DNA of 64,000 bases from Oxyruncus cristatus (lineage: Eukaryota > Chordata > Aves > Passeriformes > Cotingidae): NCBI GenBank assembly GCA_013399855.1, contig VXAY01001007.1, positions 172,773 to 236,772 on the forward strand, given 5' to 3'. The notes below the pieces were generated by a model, which was not told where the DNA came from, did not search any database, and was given only the letters and a program-made list of their open reading frames with translations. Position numbers and translations under genes: made by a program. Of the stretch, positions 25,501 to 38,343 are shown one piece after another; the stretch's first letter is position 1; each line of letters opens with the position of its first letter.

Positions 25501-27923
25501 TTTACCAGTACAAAGTAACACAGGCACTTTTTAAAATGTTTTAAAAATACAGCAGCAGGGGTGCAGAGAAGTGGCAGTGATCCAGAGAGATCTGCTTGGA
25601 GATTCAGCGAGAACAGAAGCAGACATAATTGTTATCAGGTTATTTTTCTTACACACTGTGAGTTCTCCAGAAATTTTGTCTATAGAAGTTTTGAAATTTC
25701 TGTGAACTGGCTATTGCATCAGTGGAACAATAAGACCCATTGTCCTATTGTCCAAGGATAATCAAGAGAGCTGTAGTAGTTAATATGAAATTGCAACCCT
25801 TCAATGGCACTAGGTTCAAAAGAAAAGTTTTCAGTCCAGAACTTAGGAGCTCTCTTGAGTGAAGCCGTGAAGGGTATATGTTTCTCAAAATGCTGCTATT
25901 TGGTGCAAGGAGCTTACAAGTCTAGTTTCTTGTCAAGCCCTTCAAACTAAGACTTACAAGTCTTAAATACTACATCAGAAATAACAATCTATGACCATAA
26001 AAATTATATTTCCTTTTGGTTAAGAAAAAAAAGAAAAAAGACTGTTTTTTCATACTGCAGATTCCAGAAAGGATCTAACTTGTTTGGAAACGTTACTGAT
26101 TTCTGTTGTGTGTATGCAGAATAGGCATTCCACTTCAAGAAATCAGAACTCAGACATAGCAAACTTTTCATGCCAGACAAGATATTCCTGTAATTTTATT
26201 TAGTGGCAAGAAAGTATAAGAACCTTGATTTGAGGATATTTTATACAACTTCTTAAGCTTCTTAAAATGCCTTATCCTATCTCACATTATTATTTTCAGT
26301 CAGGGAATATTTAAAGTAGATCTTGAAACAACAGCTGTACACTATCATGCCATGTCCAAGGAAAATACCTTTCTTTGTTCTCTCTGTATTCTGACATTTC
26401 CTAATTGGATTTTTGGAATCCTAAGTCCACATTTGAAGTAGGAAAGATTTGTAGAAACAGTAGAAAGATTCATGAGTACAGAAAAGAATCATAACAACTA
26501 TTCATCCACTGAAGGTAAGAGGAATCAGTGAGCCCTGAGATTAGCAGAACAGTTTTTTAGACTAACACAAGGAAAGCTCTTTAAGAGGAAGAGTATTTGG
26601 TATTATAATCATCATCTTCATTAGTAAAGATTATAACAATTTATTAATAATTCTTATTTTAAGGGTATGGAAAGGCCTCTAGCAATCAAGATACTATTGT
26701 GTTAGGCATGATGTAAACTTAAGTAAATCCTAATGTGAGACACAAGCAATATGTCTACACTGCTAAACAAATGACACCATGCAACAAGGCTGAACACCAT
26801 ACCCCTCATTTTTTGCAGACAGTTTTTTGAAGTACATAGGTTACAAGCACTCTTCTACAGAATGAGGAAGAGACATTGATATTCAGATAGTGTTGTAGAC
26901 CCCAAAACCATTTGAACAAATAAGCTGGCAGTGGAGGAACTGATAAAAACTGACCTTATAATGAAGAGTGGTTTATTCATATTAAATCTCATTTACTGAC
27001 AAGATGAGTTAGACAGAGGCAATTTCGAAGAGCACAGCAGTAGGAGGGTGAGAGAAGGGCTGATTGACTGTGGTGGATGTGATGAAGCTCCTTGTTGAAC
27101 AGAGAAAGCAAATTCTGGGAAGCATTTACAAGCTTATAAACAAGACTGGCAGGGCAGGAAAATTAAAAGAAGAAAGCAACAAAGGCCTCCTTCTAAGGAA
27201 GGACAAGCACTAGGACATGAGGAACGATACCAGAACACAGACTGGACACAGTCTTGGAATGGCCTAGGTCCAAGGGTTATGCTTTGGATATATGGCAACT
27301 TTGCTTACCAGAGGAGCAAACAGTGATAATAGGCTGATTCCCTATCCTTTATATGTCTTTTAAAACATTTTTCTCAGATGTCTGAAACTCTAACAATTGC
27401 TAATCAAACTGAAAGTTACTTGGTTTCTTTGGGATGGGATTTCCTCTAGACCAGCCTCCCTGACCTAGTAATTCAGCATCGACAAGTTTCAAAAGACTCC
27501 AAAAGGTGAGAAAAGACAATGAAAAGAAAATGCAAAAATAATTATAATGAAGTGTCTATAGTGTCATGCTGAAACAGGAACACAGGCATGCATACGGAAT
27601 GGTTGCAGTACAAACACCCACAGAACAACACCGTCTGGTCAACCGACCTAGGCACCAGAGTGTCCTGTAAAAAAGGTATAAAATCTTTCTGTGACTCCAT
27701 GTGGAGACTACACGCAGTGAATGATATGATTTTTAAGAGTCTCATGTCATGCAGAGGAAACATTAGAAAACAAGTACAAGTTAGGAAAAAAAAAATCTGA
27801 AAGAAAACCATTCAGTGCTGTTAAATAAGAATACAGAATGCCTTAAGGTTAATTTTGTATACAGCTTAATTTTTCGTCAATAATCTGATGCACTATAAAC
27901 CCTTGTGTTTGCATATAATTTTC

Positions 27924-27940
27924 TTTTTTTTTTTTTTTTT
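27924..27940 (+). repeat. T17 homopolymer
   Basis: Uninterrupted run of 17 T. No retroposed sequence was recognised on the minus strand beside it. Confidence 0.9.
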
Positions 27941-28586
27941 ACTTTATTGCACTTAAATCAGCTCTAATTTGTGCAAACATTTACTTATTACCTACAGTAA
28001 ATTGTGAAACATGGAGTGCTTGCAAGGCAGCAGTTAACAGAGCACTCCTTCTCTCTTGGGATGCCATTACTTCTGTAAACAAGAATTCTCTCATGAACAA
28101 GGCTCTCCTAGTATGTGGAAAATATGCTGAAGAAATAAAGTTAAACTCTAGATTCACCCTCTGATGACTTTCTTCTGCATATCATAGGAAGAGTAGGGAT
28201 CACCAAGGAAAACAGGAGAGGTGCAAAAATATTTGTCACTTACAGAGCAGGAATGACATCTGGAAAAAGTATTGTTGCACTATTCTGTGAAAGACTAGAA
28301 GTGTTCCATGTTTTTTCACTGCTTGTATTGAATTAGACATTTGGTGGGTAGCAGCTGTGCAGTACCCTGTAGTCTCATATTTGTGTACATTCCAGTACCA
28401 CCTTTAGTTGCAGATGGAGTTGTGCCCTTCACTCATAAGAGAGAAACAACAATATACTTTACTGATATTACAAAGTTCAACCATAAATGTGACAGTGGTT
28501 TAACAAGTTTGAATGGCAAGGTACACTTGATTATTTACTGCACAGAGGACAAGGTCAGACAAAATTACCAGGGAGACCCTCCTGTT

Positions 28587-28592
28587 GAGTCA
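28587..28592. repeat. Probable left target-site duplication GAGTCA
   Basis: The six bases before the proposed LTR start, matched at 5 of 6 positions by GAGTTA at 29138-29143. Six bp is the usual class II (ERVK) duplication length. Confidence 0.5.
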
Positions 28593-29137
28593 TGAGTATC
28601 GTAAAGAACACCCTTTTGTTCTAAACTCCTTCTCAGAGGAAGTTTAAGTGTGGCTAGATCCAGACTTAGTTCCAGACTTGGTTGTCGGTTTATGTCTAAA
28701 GGATTAGACGTGCAACACCACTCGTTTATTCCACCTAGCTAAGATTTCAAAATTTATCATGCCATTAATCACCAAGAATCTGTCGTGGCGTGGGATCTCT
28801 CAGCCTCGAGGAATAAGCTTGAGAGGTGTCTCTACTCAAGGAGAGATCCCGTCGTGCAACTTGCTGCACGCAGGAAAGCTCAATGGGTCCTGGGTTGTTC
28901 ACTATTTATCGAATAAGATAACTGAGTCATATCTGCATGTTAACTACAGATGTTAGTTTCTTCCACCTTGGCTTGTCAGACCTTGACCAGCATGATGCTT
29001 AGGTGGATGCGTTGCTCAAATTAGCCCTTGGCTATGGCGTTGCTATACTGTCTCTCCTGAATCCACGTGGAGTTGGATGCAGTCATCACAAACAGATATA
29101 TCCATTATGACCATGACTTGTCATTATCACTTGAGCA
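28593..29137 (-). mobile_element. Solo LTR, avian ERVK-like, minus orientation
   Basis: About 545 bp with TG...CA ends and near-matching 6-bp flanks (GAGTCA/GAGTTA). Read on the minus strand it has the order of a retroviral LTR: U3, a TATA-like GATAAATAG (28910-28902), a structured R region, then AATAAA (28730-28725) and U5. The R region has two hairpins: CGTGCA/TGCACG (28853-28858 with 28865-28870), and GGGATCTCTC/GAGAGATCCC (28792-28801 with 28841-28850) enclosing a CTCGAGG...CTTGAGAGG pair. CpG density is higher than in the flanks, as expected of a fairly recent insertion. I recognise the R/U5 as similar to avian class II ERV LTRs. No gag, pol or env flanks it. The outer ends are less certain than for the two perfect-TSD LTRs. 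Confidence 0.7.
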
Positions 29138-29143
29138 GAGTTA
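29138..29143. repeat. Probable right target-site duplication GAGTTA
   Basis: Differs from the left flank GAGTCA by one C/T change, consistent with decay since insertion. Confidence 0.5.
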
Positions 29144-30605
29144 TGGAAAACAAATGTCGGGTTGAGGGGGAGAGAGGGGAGGAGCATACCATCACACCTT
29201 TATTTTCTCATACTGTAACTTCCTTAAACTTTTCAGTATTTGCTATAAGTTTTCCAGGCTTCTCTTTCTCTATACTCAAGAACAGGCAAAGACAAACAAG
29301 TCATTTGCAAAAGAGAAGAGAATGACATGTAGCAAATATGAAAACCTATGTGAAAAAAATCTGATAGTTATAAAAAAATTATAATACTTTTTAAAATAAC
29401 ACTGGGAAAGCTAAGTCAGATGTGCCAGCACACTAATTTTTTGATTCTTCATTTATTTTCATATTACATACCTCCTCAACTTTCTTATCTAATTGTAGGA
29501 TTGGCACTGTCTTTCCTGTATATGCATTTTTTCTATAGAGTCTAACTGTTGCATATGGGCATTGAATTTTTTTGTGGTCCTCTAGAACTGAAATAAACAA
29601 ACAAACTACCAAATAACTAATTTAAGCACATTTAAGATGGGAAATACCAACAGATAGAACAGAGCAAGTTACTTGAGTTATGAACATTTGGTGTCTAATT
29701 ACAGCATAGCTCATCTTAAGTACAGTGCCTCTGCCAACCCTTGCTGCAGCAGCTTGGTGGTCTCAAATGGCTGCAAAAAGCCCTTCTGAAATCACTTAGG
29801 AAAGTCTAAAAGCAGAAAAATCTCACGTCTTTGTAAATGAGGACATGATTTACCATTGCAATCAGTAGTTATACAGTACCAGTCATATTTGTGACTTAGG
29901 CTCAGTGACACAGATAAAATGTTTGGGGTTTGAATACTATTTGGGACAGTACTGAAAAGCGTTTTTTCATCAAAGTTTTACTGTGAAGGTATTTGGAAGA
30001 TATTGGTACTTGAAGAAATTTTAATTTGTCTATAAAACTGTAAAGACAAAACCCAGGTTCTGTAACTTCTTTTTCTTTCATATTCATATCTGTGATCAGT
30101 GAAGGGTAAGAGGAGATTTTGCTTGTTGAAAACATGCAATAAAACACCTCTATGAAAAGTTTCATTTAATCAAAAGGAAATATTTTGTCAGATTCATTCT
30201 TGCCAGCTCTACCAAAAACCTGTGTAGACCCAAGCTGCACTGGGTATTAGTACAGAGGTCCCTCAACAATCCCTCTTGGTCTATGTTGTGTTTTGTGCAA
30301 GCCAAATATATAGAGGTTGTGAAACATGAACACTGCATAGCTGGCTGCCCTATGCTATGCCAAGCCAAGATATGTGGGCTATCTCTATCAGTTGTGCAAA
30401 AAAACTGATGTTAGTTAACCATCCCTGGCAGACATCAACCAGTTACATGAGTCTCTAAGTGAGACTTACTGCCATGAGTTATACTTAAGAAAGTTGCTAT
30501 CAGGAGTTGAAAATTTAAAAGTAAAGTGGTAATAAACACTATAAAATAATTTTACACAGATGAGGCTCAAATAAAAAAATAAAGAAAGAAATTGGTTCTT
30601 TTGAA

Positions 30606-30625
30606 ACTAGTTTAAGTAAACTAGT
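30606..30625. repeat. Near-perfect palindrome, 9-bp arms
   Basis: ACTAGTTTA (30606-30614) and TAAACTAGT (30617-30625) with a 2-bp spacer. No transposon ends were recognised around it. Confidence 0.85.
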
Positions 30626-31559
30626 CTCCATAAATGGAAATAGGTCAATTACCTATTGTTATTCAATAATCCTGAGGACTATAAAATAAAGAGAAATGAA
30701 GAATCCTGTGAGAGAGAAGGGAAAAATGAAATCAGAATATCCAAACAGGGTAAGAAGTTAAAGGCTCTGAAGGAGTGAAAGAAATGCCTTTGGCTTAGTT
30801 CTACATCAAGTCAGACTATATTGCAAAAAAACTAAAAATACCCAAACGAACTAAAAAAAGAATAAATAAAATCAAAATGAAATTAAAAAGACAATTTATA
30901 TCAGTAGAAAAATAGTAAATCTATATTTTTTATTAGGGGATACAACTTCAGTTTCTGATCAGTGTAGTTGAACTGAGCTCTTTACATTTTATGCTTGCTA
31001 TAAATTTTTGATTGTTTTTTAATTAGAAAGTTTACTTAGATAATAAAAAACTCAATGTTTTTGCATACAAATTAAGCTCAAAAGAAACAAGATTGATCAA
31101 GTTGCTGTTATAGCGAGACAGATTTTTTACCTCAGTTTAACAATTTTTCTATTAGCATTTCTCTTGTTAACAAATATATATTCAAAAGAGAGATCTTCAC
31201 CTAGTACAAACTGGAATTGTTTCATTTTATTCCTTGCATTCACACTAAATTACATTACAGCATCTGGCTTATTGCTCCAACTACCAATCTTCTACTACAT
31301 GACATGCCTTCAATTTTCTTCAAAGCCAGAGAAATTGAAGTTTTAATAGGCAGTTTCTTACACTATTTGCAGACAGTAAAATAAAAATAAATGGTTCTAA
31401 TGGCTTCCTTGGAACTTTACAAATACACAGCAAAACAAATACAAGGGTGTTACTGTAATGAGATCACAATCTATGTTATATGTTGGCTAATGCCATCCCT
31501 TATTAAAATTTCCTAATGCTTCATATTCTTAGGTCCTTTGCAATTTCTGGAAACTCTTT

Positions 31560-32150
31560 AGGCTGAAATATTAAGAGGGAATAGTGACCCAAACCTGAGA
31601 TGGATCAAGGCAAAGAGAACTTTGCTAAGCAAGTAAAAAAGTTGAAAAAGAAGGGGACTGGAGCTAGTAAAACACATAGATATTTGTTTGGTTGGCTCAG
31701 ACAAATGGTTGAAAAACTTGGGGAAACTTGTTGCTAGAACCTAAGCAATTTGGAATAGATGAACAGGAGAAATGGAGAAATTAGATAACTGTGTGAGACA
31801 TGCTGGGATGCAAAAGGATGGGAAATGGCCAGAGAAGAAGTGAGACTGCTGAAAGAGCAAAGGAGGGAGCATGGACCTGATCTGAGACTGATGAAAAGAT
31901 TGTAGAGAGACTATGACTGGGACCCAAGGGAAAGAAAGATGGGTACCAAGAGAGTTAAGAAAGCAGTACTGGACATGGACGGGCTAGTGGGACTCCAGTA
32001 CATACCTGACGAGTATGAGTTAAGACACTGCAGGCAAAGATGAGAGTAGGAAGAGGAACTCAGAAGAGAGAAAACAAAGTGGTTGAGCAGGACCAGATGA
32101 CAGAGATTTAAGTTGGGGGAAATAGGCAGCAAGTTGAAAAAAAGACCACA
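31560..32150 (+). repeat. Purine-biased tract
   Basis: The plus strand is enriched in A and G (many AGAGA, GGAAG, AAAGA words) for nearly 600 bp without a clean repeat unit. It is not a microsatellite and no transposon was recognised. It may simply be compositional drift. Confidence 0.45.
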
Positions 32151-33678
32151 GAGCTCCATGGGAAAGCCACAGTTCCCACCTCCATGATCTCCCAGAGCTT
32201 TTGAACTCACTCTACCAAGTGGCACAGGATGCACTGACAAATAAAAATTCTCCCCAGAATTCCTCTCTCTCCCAAAAATAGTCATTGCATATACCTCTTG
32301 CATCTAGAAACTTAAGCTCAATGAACACAATGGAGAATTATATCATTTGATCACTTCTGAAAATGGTTCTGAGGAGAGGAAAGTTATAAAAATATTTCCT
32401 TCTTTCTGCCTTCTCTGAGGCTGGTTATTGTTTCACTGCAGCTAATATGAAATTTACCACAGCCTAAACCCAAATGTTTCATAGCAAAACAATACACAAG
32501 ATAAGAAAAGGAATTCTGTTTTAGTAAAGAAATTGTGTATAGCACAGCTGGCCAAAGTCTGCTAATGCTGATTGGAAGAGATGCAGCTGGAAAAGGCAAA
32601 AGTCAGACATTAACTGTTTTGTTGCTCAGCTTATTGTTTTTGAGTCAGTTCTTCCCTCATCTAAAACTTCTGCTGCAGCCACCAGAGCCAATCCCTGTCA
32701 CACCCCACTCTGAATCACAGTACCAAGGGAGTTTTAAGTTGACTCTGAGATTCACAACTTTCCCCTACAGCTCAATCTCTCTTCAGAAGCCAAGCACACA
32801 GATTATGGAATTTTCCCCCATGGCCCAGCTAGCAGAATCACTGTCTTCCAGCAGGTCTCCACACCTGTAAGAGCCCTGACGTGCCCTGGCCCCAGCTTGA
32901 TGATCAAGTGATCAGGAGCCAGGACAGAATTGCACAATGCACCAGCTCAGTCCAGATGCAGTCTGTGACAATCTATTTTACCAGCTTCACATTTGTAAAT
33001 AGCCAATATAATAGCCAGGACTGCAAATTATTTCACTTCTTTCATATGTTGGCGTTGTTGTTACTGTCTAACACTAACACTATTTCTATCTCTTGATAAA
33101 ATAGAAATTCTTTCTTATATGTTTGTTCCGCTTAAAACACAGGAACATTTGTAGTTGTGGTCAAAATATCACATGTGAGATGGTTTAGAAAACCCATATT
33201 GTTTTATTGAGAATGGATCTCGCTTATTACAGCCTTGTAGCTATCAGCATTTGGTGAGCAGTTTGGGAATTACTGATCTAGATGAAATAGGAACATTTTT
33301 TAGTAACCACCATAACGGAATAAACAGCAAGCGGGATGGAGGGAGTCAGTGAAATGATTGAAAATTCACTGGGGAAAGTGTCTTGACAGCTTACCAGAAA
33401 AGTCCAGTAAAAAGCACAGCTCTTCGGATCAGCTGCTTCTACACTCGAGGTGTGCAGCCCGTACAGCTATGTCCGTAATTGTCTTTAAAAACTTTCCAAC
33501 CATCCATTAGAACTGACGTTTTGTTTTTTTGCTGTGATTTCTTAAATTCTTAGAAAATATTAATTTTTAAAGAAGTTTTTTTCTTCTTGCCAGGATTTTT
33601 GGTATGTTTTTTGGATGGTAAAAGTAGAGAAACTGGAAGTTTTTGTATGTTTTTCATACAATAGCCCTGAAATTTTCT

Positions 33679-33689
33679 CCCCCCCCCCC
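33679..33689 (+). repeat. C11 homopolymer
   Basis: Eleven C in a row following TTTTCT. Such G/C runs are uncommon in this AT-rich region and prone to length change and sequencing error. Confidence 0.9.
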
Positions 33690-35790
33690 AATGAGTCTGC
33701 TGTGATTGACATGTTGAAGATTGATGTTTGTACTGGAAGAGAAGTGGAGGCTGGTTTGTTATAGCAGTACTTCGACAGACTCACTTGAAATAGAAGTGTG
33801 GTACTGCTTTTGCAGCACCGCAGCTTGAGTGACTGACAAACCTGTCACAGCACTTCCACTAACAGCAGAGAAAGGTACACATTTCTAAGTGGATAGTTTT
33901 CACAGAAACCTTACACAGTAGCCCAATTATTCTCTTCTTATAGAATAAAACTTGTTCTCTGAATATGATTAGTAGCCTTCTGAATGTTTTTTTGTGTCTG
34001 AAGTTTAATGGCTTCCTTGTTTATACTTGCAAAATTCCATTACATTAATGACAAATCACAAATCTTTGAGCCACTTGACATTTGTATATTATATCCATTT
34101 TTATCTGTTTTACTTTGGAGTTGTTAATTCTTTGGCACAGTATGTTTTTTATAAATCCCTATGGATTTCCTTCATGAATTACATATACTATATAGACAAG
34201 TTTGTGAGTTTTTTAATGACTTTGCATAAAAGGCTTTTATTTGTGAAAGGACTGAATGAAAAGGAGCATAAGATTAGGAAGAACTGCTGTGTCCTTAAAG
34301 TGAAGTTTTGGATTTATGGATGACAAAAGAGACAAAACAGTCCTTATTTTTCTCTGTCTCTAGACCTGTTCCCTTTCCTCCCCCATTTCAACCAAATCCC
34401 ACAGCCTTCAAACCCTCCACTTCTCTAACAATTTAGCAATCCCTTGCCAAGAAACTAAGGTGGTTTTAAGCTGCTGTACTTTGGGAGTCTGTTGAATCTA
34501 TTTGCTCTCTTGTCTCCTGCTGATGCTGAAAGGAAATTGCACTTTTAAGCAGCTTTTGTTTCATAATTCAGAGGCACTGGAAACTGAAACAATAAATTAA
34601 ACAGGTCTGAGATAAACAACAGGTCAGAGAGATTACCCATATGGATAAAAATGAAAGGAAATGTACTAAAATACTCTGAATGAAAGGATGAAGCTGCTGA
34701 AAGCTCCATTAGAGTAACGGAATCTCTTTAGAAATGTCAAAAAAACCTGGAAGAAAATGCAAATGACATGTTCACCCACAGCAGCTGATTTGCCTAATAG
34801 CTTGCGAAGAAACTTTGGTAGTATTACTCCCCATTCTATAAAAACATTTCACATGCATCTAATTTTTATCAGAAGAGACTAAAGCAAAGTGAAAAAACAG
34901 AGGACCTTTTGACTGATCTGAAGCTGAAAGGTCCACCTTGAAACTTCTTAAAGCCCAGTTCCTAACTGGCTTTAGAATATAATAACTAATATTAAGACTA
35001 TGTAGAGAACAATATTTCATCCTCTGTCTTTTGTTGCATAATGCAAGTTACATGTTTCTGGGCAGACTCTGACCTTCCAACCATAAGTGAATCTCTGAAA
35101 GCACATAAAAAAAGAGAAGCTATGGCAGAAGGGCCACAAAACTCAAGTGTTCAAAATGAACAAAATAGTATGCGGTGAGGTGCTTTCTCTGACAGAGCAT
35201 TGGCTTAGGCAATGCCTAGAAAATAGGAAACATGGAGTAGAATAAAAGGAACCACATTATTTCTTACAGTTTCTGAGTGCCGCTAGCACACAGGCAAGAA
35301 GAATTATGACAACCATGTTAGCACATAGGAGCTTCTTACAGAGCTACACACAGTGCTCCCACAAAAGCTGAGTTGACATTCCACAAGAAAGCAAGTGAAG
35401 CAGCAATTCTTCCAGGGTGGGTGTTGTTACAGAAATCACTGTGTTGCCACAGGATTTTTAGCTATTCTGAAATTGTGTTCTGGACAGTGCAACATAATAT
35501 CTAATAATTTCTTGTATATTTGATAAAATTTATAGTTATATCTTCATAAAAAGTATTTTTCCTACTTTGAAATTATGCCAGTACCTTGAACATTTTGTGT
35601 TGTACAGATCATAATTTAAGGCAGCTATGAAGAGGGCAAGAGTTTGGGAAACTAAATAAGGTGACTCTAAACTGTCCCAAGTCCTGAGGAACTGGGACAG
35701 AAAAGTGAAAATCCTGTAGACTACAGATGTCCTCACAGCAGGGTGTTGTGCATTCTTTCAGCACCAAAATTTAAAAGCTCCCCCCTCCAA

Positions 35791-35992
35791 AAAAAAAAAA
35801 ACCCCAAACACAAAAACCCAAACAACAACAAAAAACCACACCAAACCAAACCAACCAACCAAACAGACAAAAAAACCAAATAAAACAAAACCAAAACCAA
35901 ACCAAAACACAAAAAAACCCAAACAAAACAAACAAACAAACAAACAAAAAAACCAAACCAAACCAAAACAAAACAAAACAAAAAAAAAAAAA
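35791..35992. repeat. A/C-rich simple repeat, about 200 bp
   Basis: The plus strand is almost only A and C (AAAC, CCAAA, ACAAAC units), so the minus strand is G/T-only. It gives three overlapping Phe/Trp/Leu/Cys-rich minus-strand open frames (35733-36078) that are not genes. On the minus strand 35860-35846 reads GGTTGGTTGGTTTGG, four GG runs that could form a two-tetrad G-quadruplex. Composition resembles the T/G-rich tract at 44608-44757 on the opposite strand. Confidence 0.9.
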
Positions 35993-38343
35993 CCAGAAGG
36001 AACCAAATCAACATGAGCAGATTGCTTTAAAAACTGCCCTGTCTGTTCGAGTGACTGTGGTTGTCTGAAGCACAACAAAAATCTTACCAGTATTAAGAAA
36101 TTACACTAGCAAATTGTCCTGAGAACACAATCTTATGCTTTCAGTTAACCATTTATGGCTTACAAGTCAAAATCAAGTTTAGAAGAACATTAATAGCTGC
36201 AAACACATTCTCTATGATAAAAACATTATTAAGTCTTATTAAAAAAAAATTGTTGGATAAACTGTAGATGGGGCTACATTTTAGAACAGAGGAAACAATT
36301 AGTCTGTTAGCACAGGGAGCTTGGAAGCTCACAGACACTACTATCAAGCAAGGGGAGTCTCTGAAATCCAAAAGGAATTCTGATTAAAGACAATGGAGAA
36401 ACAGTAGGTTTAACAGATTATACAAAGGTTGTTTAGAAATGTAAAATATGTTTCTAAAAAATTAAAAATCTAACAATAAAATCATAACCTAAAAATCACA
36501 GATTAATGTTTTACTCTGGTCTCTACTGAATAACAGTACCTGGAGGCTATGAAGACACATGGTACATATTAAAAGAGAGGCCAGGACAAGCAGGAGAGTG
36601 TGTGTTGGCGCTGCAGGAAAAAACAACCCAAATTCAGTCTACACATACTGAGTATGTGGAAAACCATTTTCTCACATCACCATTATTCAGTTTCTATCAA
36701 ATAGTTTCTTCTTAAAGAAATACTGACTGTGCATGTCAAAGATGGTTTAATGTTAGGTACGGTATACCTGATGTAACAGTAAAGTTCTGCAGATTTAGTG
36801 AATACTAATTTAAACAGACTTCAGTAGCACTTATTTAGTTCTTTCATTGAAAGTGAATTTCTGAATTTTCATTTGTCTCAGAAACCCTGACATGAGAGAT
36901 TGGTAAATTAAGGAATAAAAAGGGTTACAGGGTGAGATCTCAAATGTACATATAATTTTTGAGGTACAGGGTGTACAGCAGCTACAGTGAAATACTAGTT
37001 TCCACCTTCTAACACTCATCTAACATGACACAGGGAAAAAGGAAGTTTTTGACATCAGGTATTCAGGAGAGAAGAATTCAGAGTGTGCAGAAATGTAAGG
37101 AAAAGTCAAACATAGCAACAAGAACTAGCATAATATGGGGTCCTAGAAGCAGTGATGGCTTCAGGGAAATGATGAAATATGAATTTCTAGCAAGCACTGT
37201 AGCTGCAGGCAGTAACAGTTGCCCAACAGCTTGCTCACAGCCTTGTAAGGTTGCTATCCCCCCTGGACATATCCCGAGGAGGAAGGGACAACTGCACTTT
37301 TACCAGCAAGTGGAAGTTAAAAGAAAAGTGTACTCGAACTTGTTGCACACAGATAGAAGTTGCAGATAGACAGGTAGGTCTCAAGACATTATAATGTCAG
37401 AAAAAATGAACTTAGTACCAGAGTCTCGATGCAATTCCAAGCATTGCAGTGCTTAGGATTTAATTTTATAACATGACTTGTGCCTTCAAACAGAAAAAAA
37501 AAAAAAAAGAGTAGGTAGAATACCACAAACAGATATCACACAAAAGCTAAGGATGGGAGAGGAGGAATTAAATCATACGAGTAGGAGATTCAAGACCCTT
37601 CCCAAAATCAGATTAAGCATGTTCTAAGTTTTACCTCAGAGATGAGTGAGGCATAAAACACCTAGATAGAGAGCAATTCAAGTTGCAGGAAGGAAATACG
37701 TACTTAATTCTCAGTCATTTAATGAAAAAAAGAACAATTAAATAAATACTGATAAATGTTACTGCCTTGCTGTGTGCCCTTAAAAGAAACCCTGTTGTTC
37801 GGACATATGTAACACAAAGGTTAGCACATATAAATGAGCAAAGGACTCCTTTTAAAGTCTGTTCTAATACTTCCTCTGCTGTGCTAAGGGAATTTATATG
37901 GAAATATTGCTTTCTCACCTAATTCATGAGGTCTTCGGAGGATTAATTAGTTTATGTTTATACAATGCTTTAGAGAACAAAAGCATGGTATAAGCACCAA
38001 GTACTATTGCAAGAAGTCACAAGAAGCAGGAAATGAGAAACCTTCATCTCATAAAAGGAAATGTTCGTTATCAAGTGTTCCACTCACTTCCATTCAGAAA
38101 GACCATTTTTATGTTCTTCTTTATGTTGCTATAGGGTTACATTTTAACAGCTGTTAACTAGAACCCGTACTAACAGGTCTTCATACCATTAGGCAGCTGG
38201 GAAAAAATATCATAATATTACTGTTACTCAGTTACACCTTTTGTTTCTTTGCAATGGAGGAAAGAGTAGGGAAAAAGATTCATTAACAACATGTTTTGGT
38301 TGTTATCATCCCACCACTGATGTAACCATCCAAAAGTCTAAAG
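35993..38343. other. Unique AT-rich sequence, no gene seen
   Basis: The frames at 36153-36371 (minus) and 37025-37369 (plus) show no domains. An A15 run lies at 37494-37508. No interspersed repeat was recognised. Confidence 0.45.

Larger units (their letters stand above)
22546..28592. other. Unique sequence, possible conserved noncoding stretch
   Basis: No gene was recognised. Between about 22880 and 23560 the sequence is dense in TAATTA/ATTAAT-type cores and TGAGTCA-like motifs with little simple sequence, a look common in conserved noncoding elements; this is inference only. The block 24440-25080 is richer in C+G and may be an old LTR, but I found no matching ends. Homopolymer T17 lies at 27924-27940. 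Open frames at 24328-24636 (minus) and 24912-25220 (plus) have no domains. Confidence 0.35.
29144..35790. other. Unique AT-rich sequence with a purine-biased tract
   Basis: No gene was recognised. From about 31560 to 32150 the plus strand is visibly purine-rich; the 130-codon minus-strand frame at 31911-32303 is a product of this bias (Ser/Leu-rich translation). A short palindrome at 30606-30625 and C11 at 33679-33689 are listed separately. The frame 32535-32870 (plus) shows no domain. Confidence 0.4.

Noticed and set aside
31911..32303. 130-codon Ser/Leu-rich minus-strand frame
   Set aside because: Explained by the purine-biased plus strand.
35733..36078. Phe/Trp/Cys/Leu-rich minus-strand frames resembling membrane proteins
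   Set aside because: They are translations of a G/T-only simple repeat.
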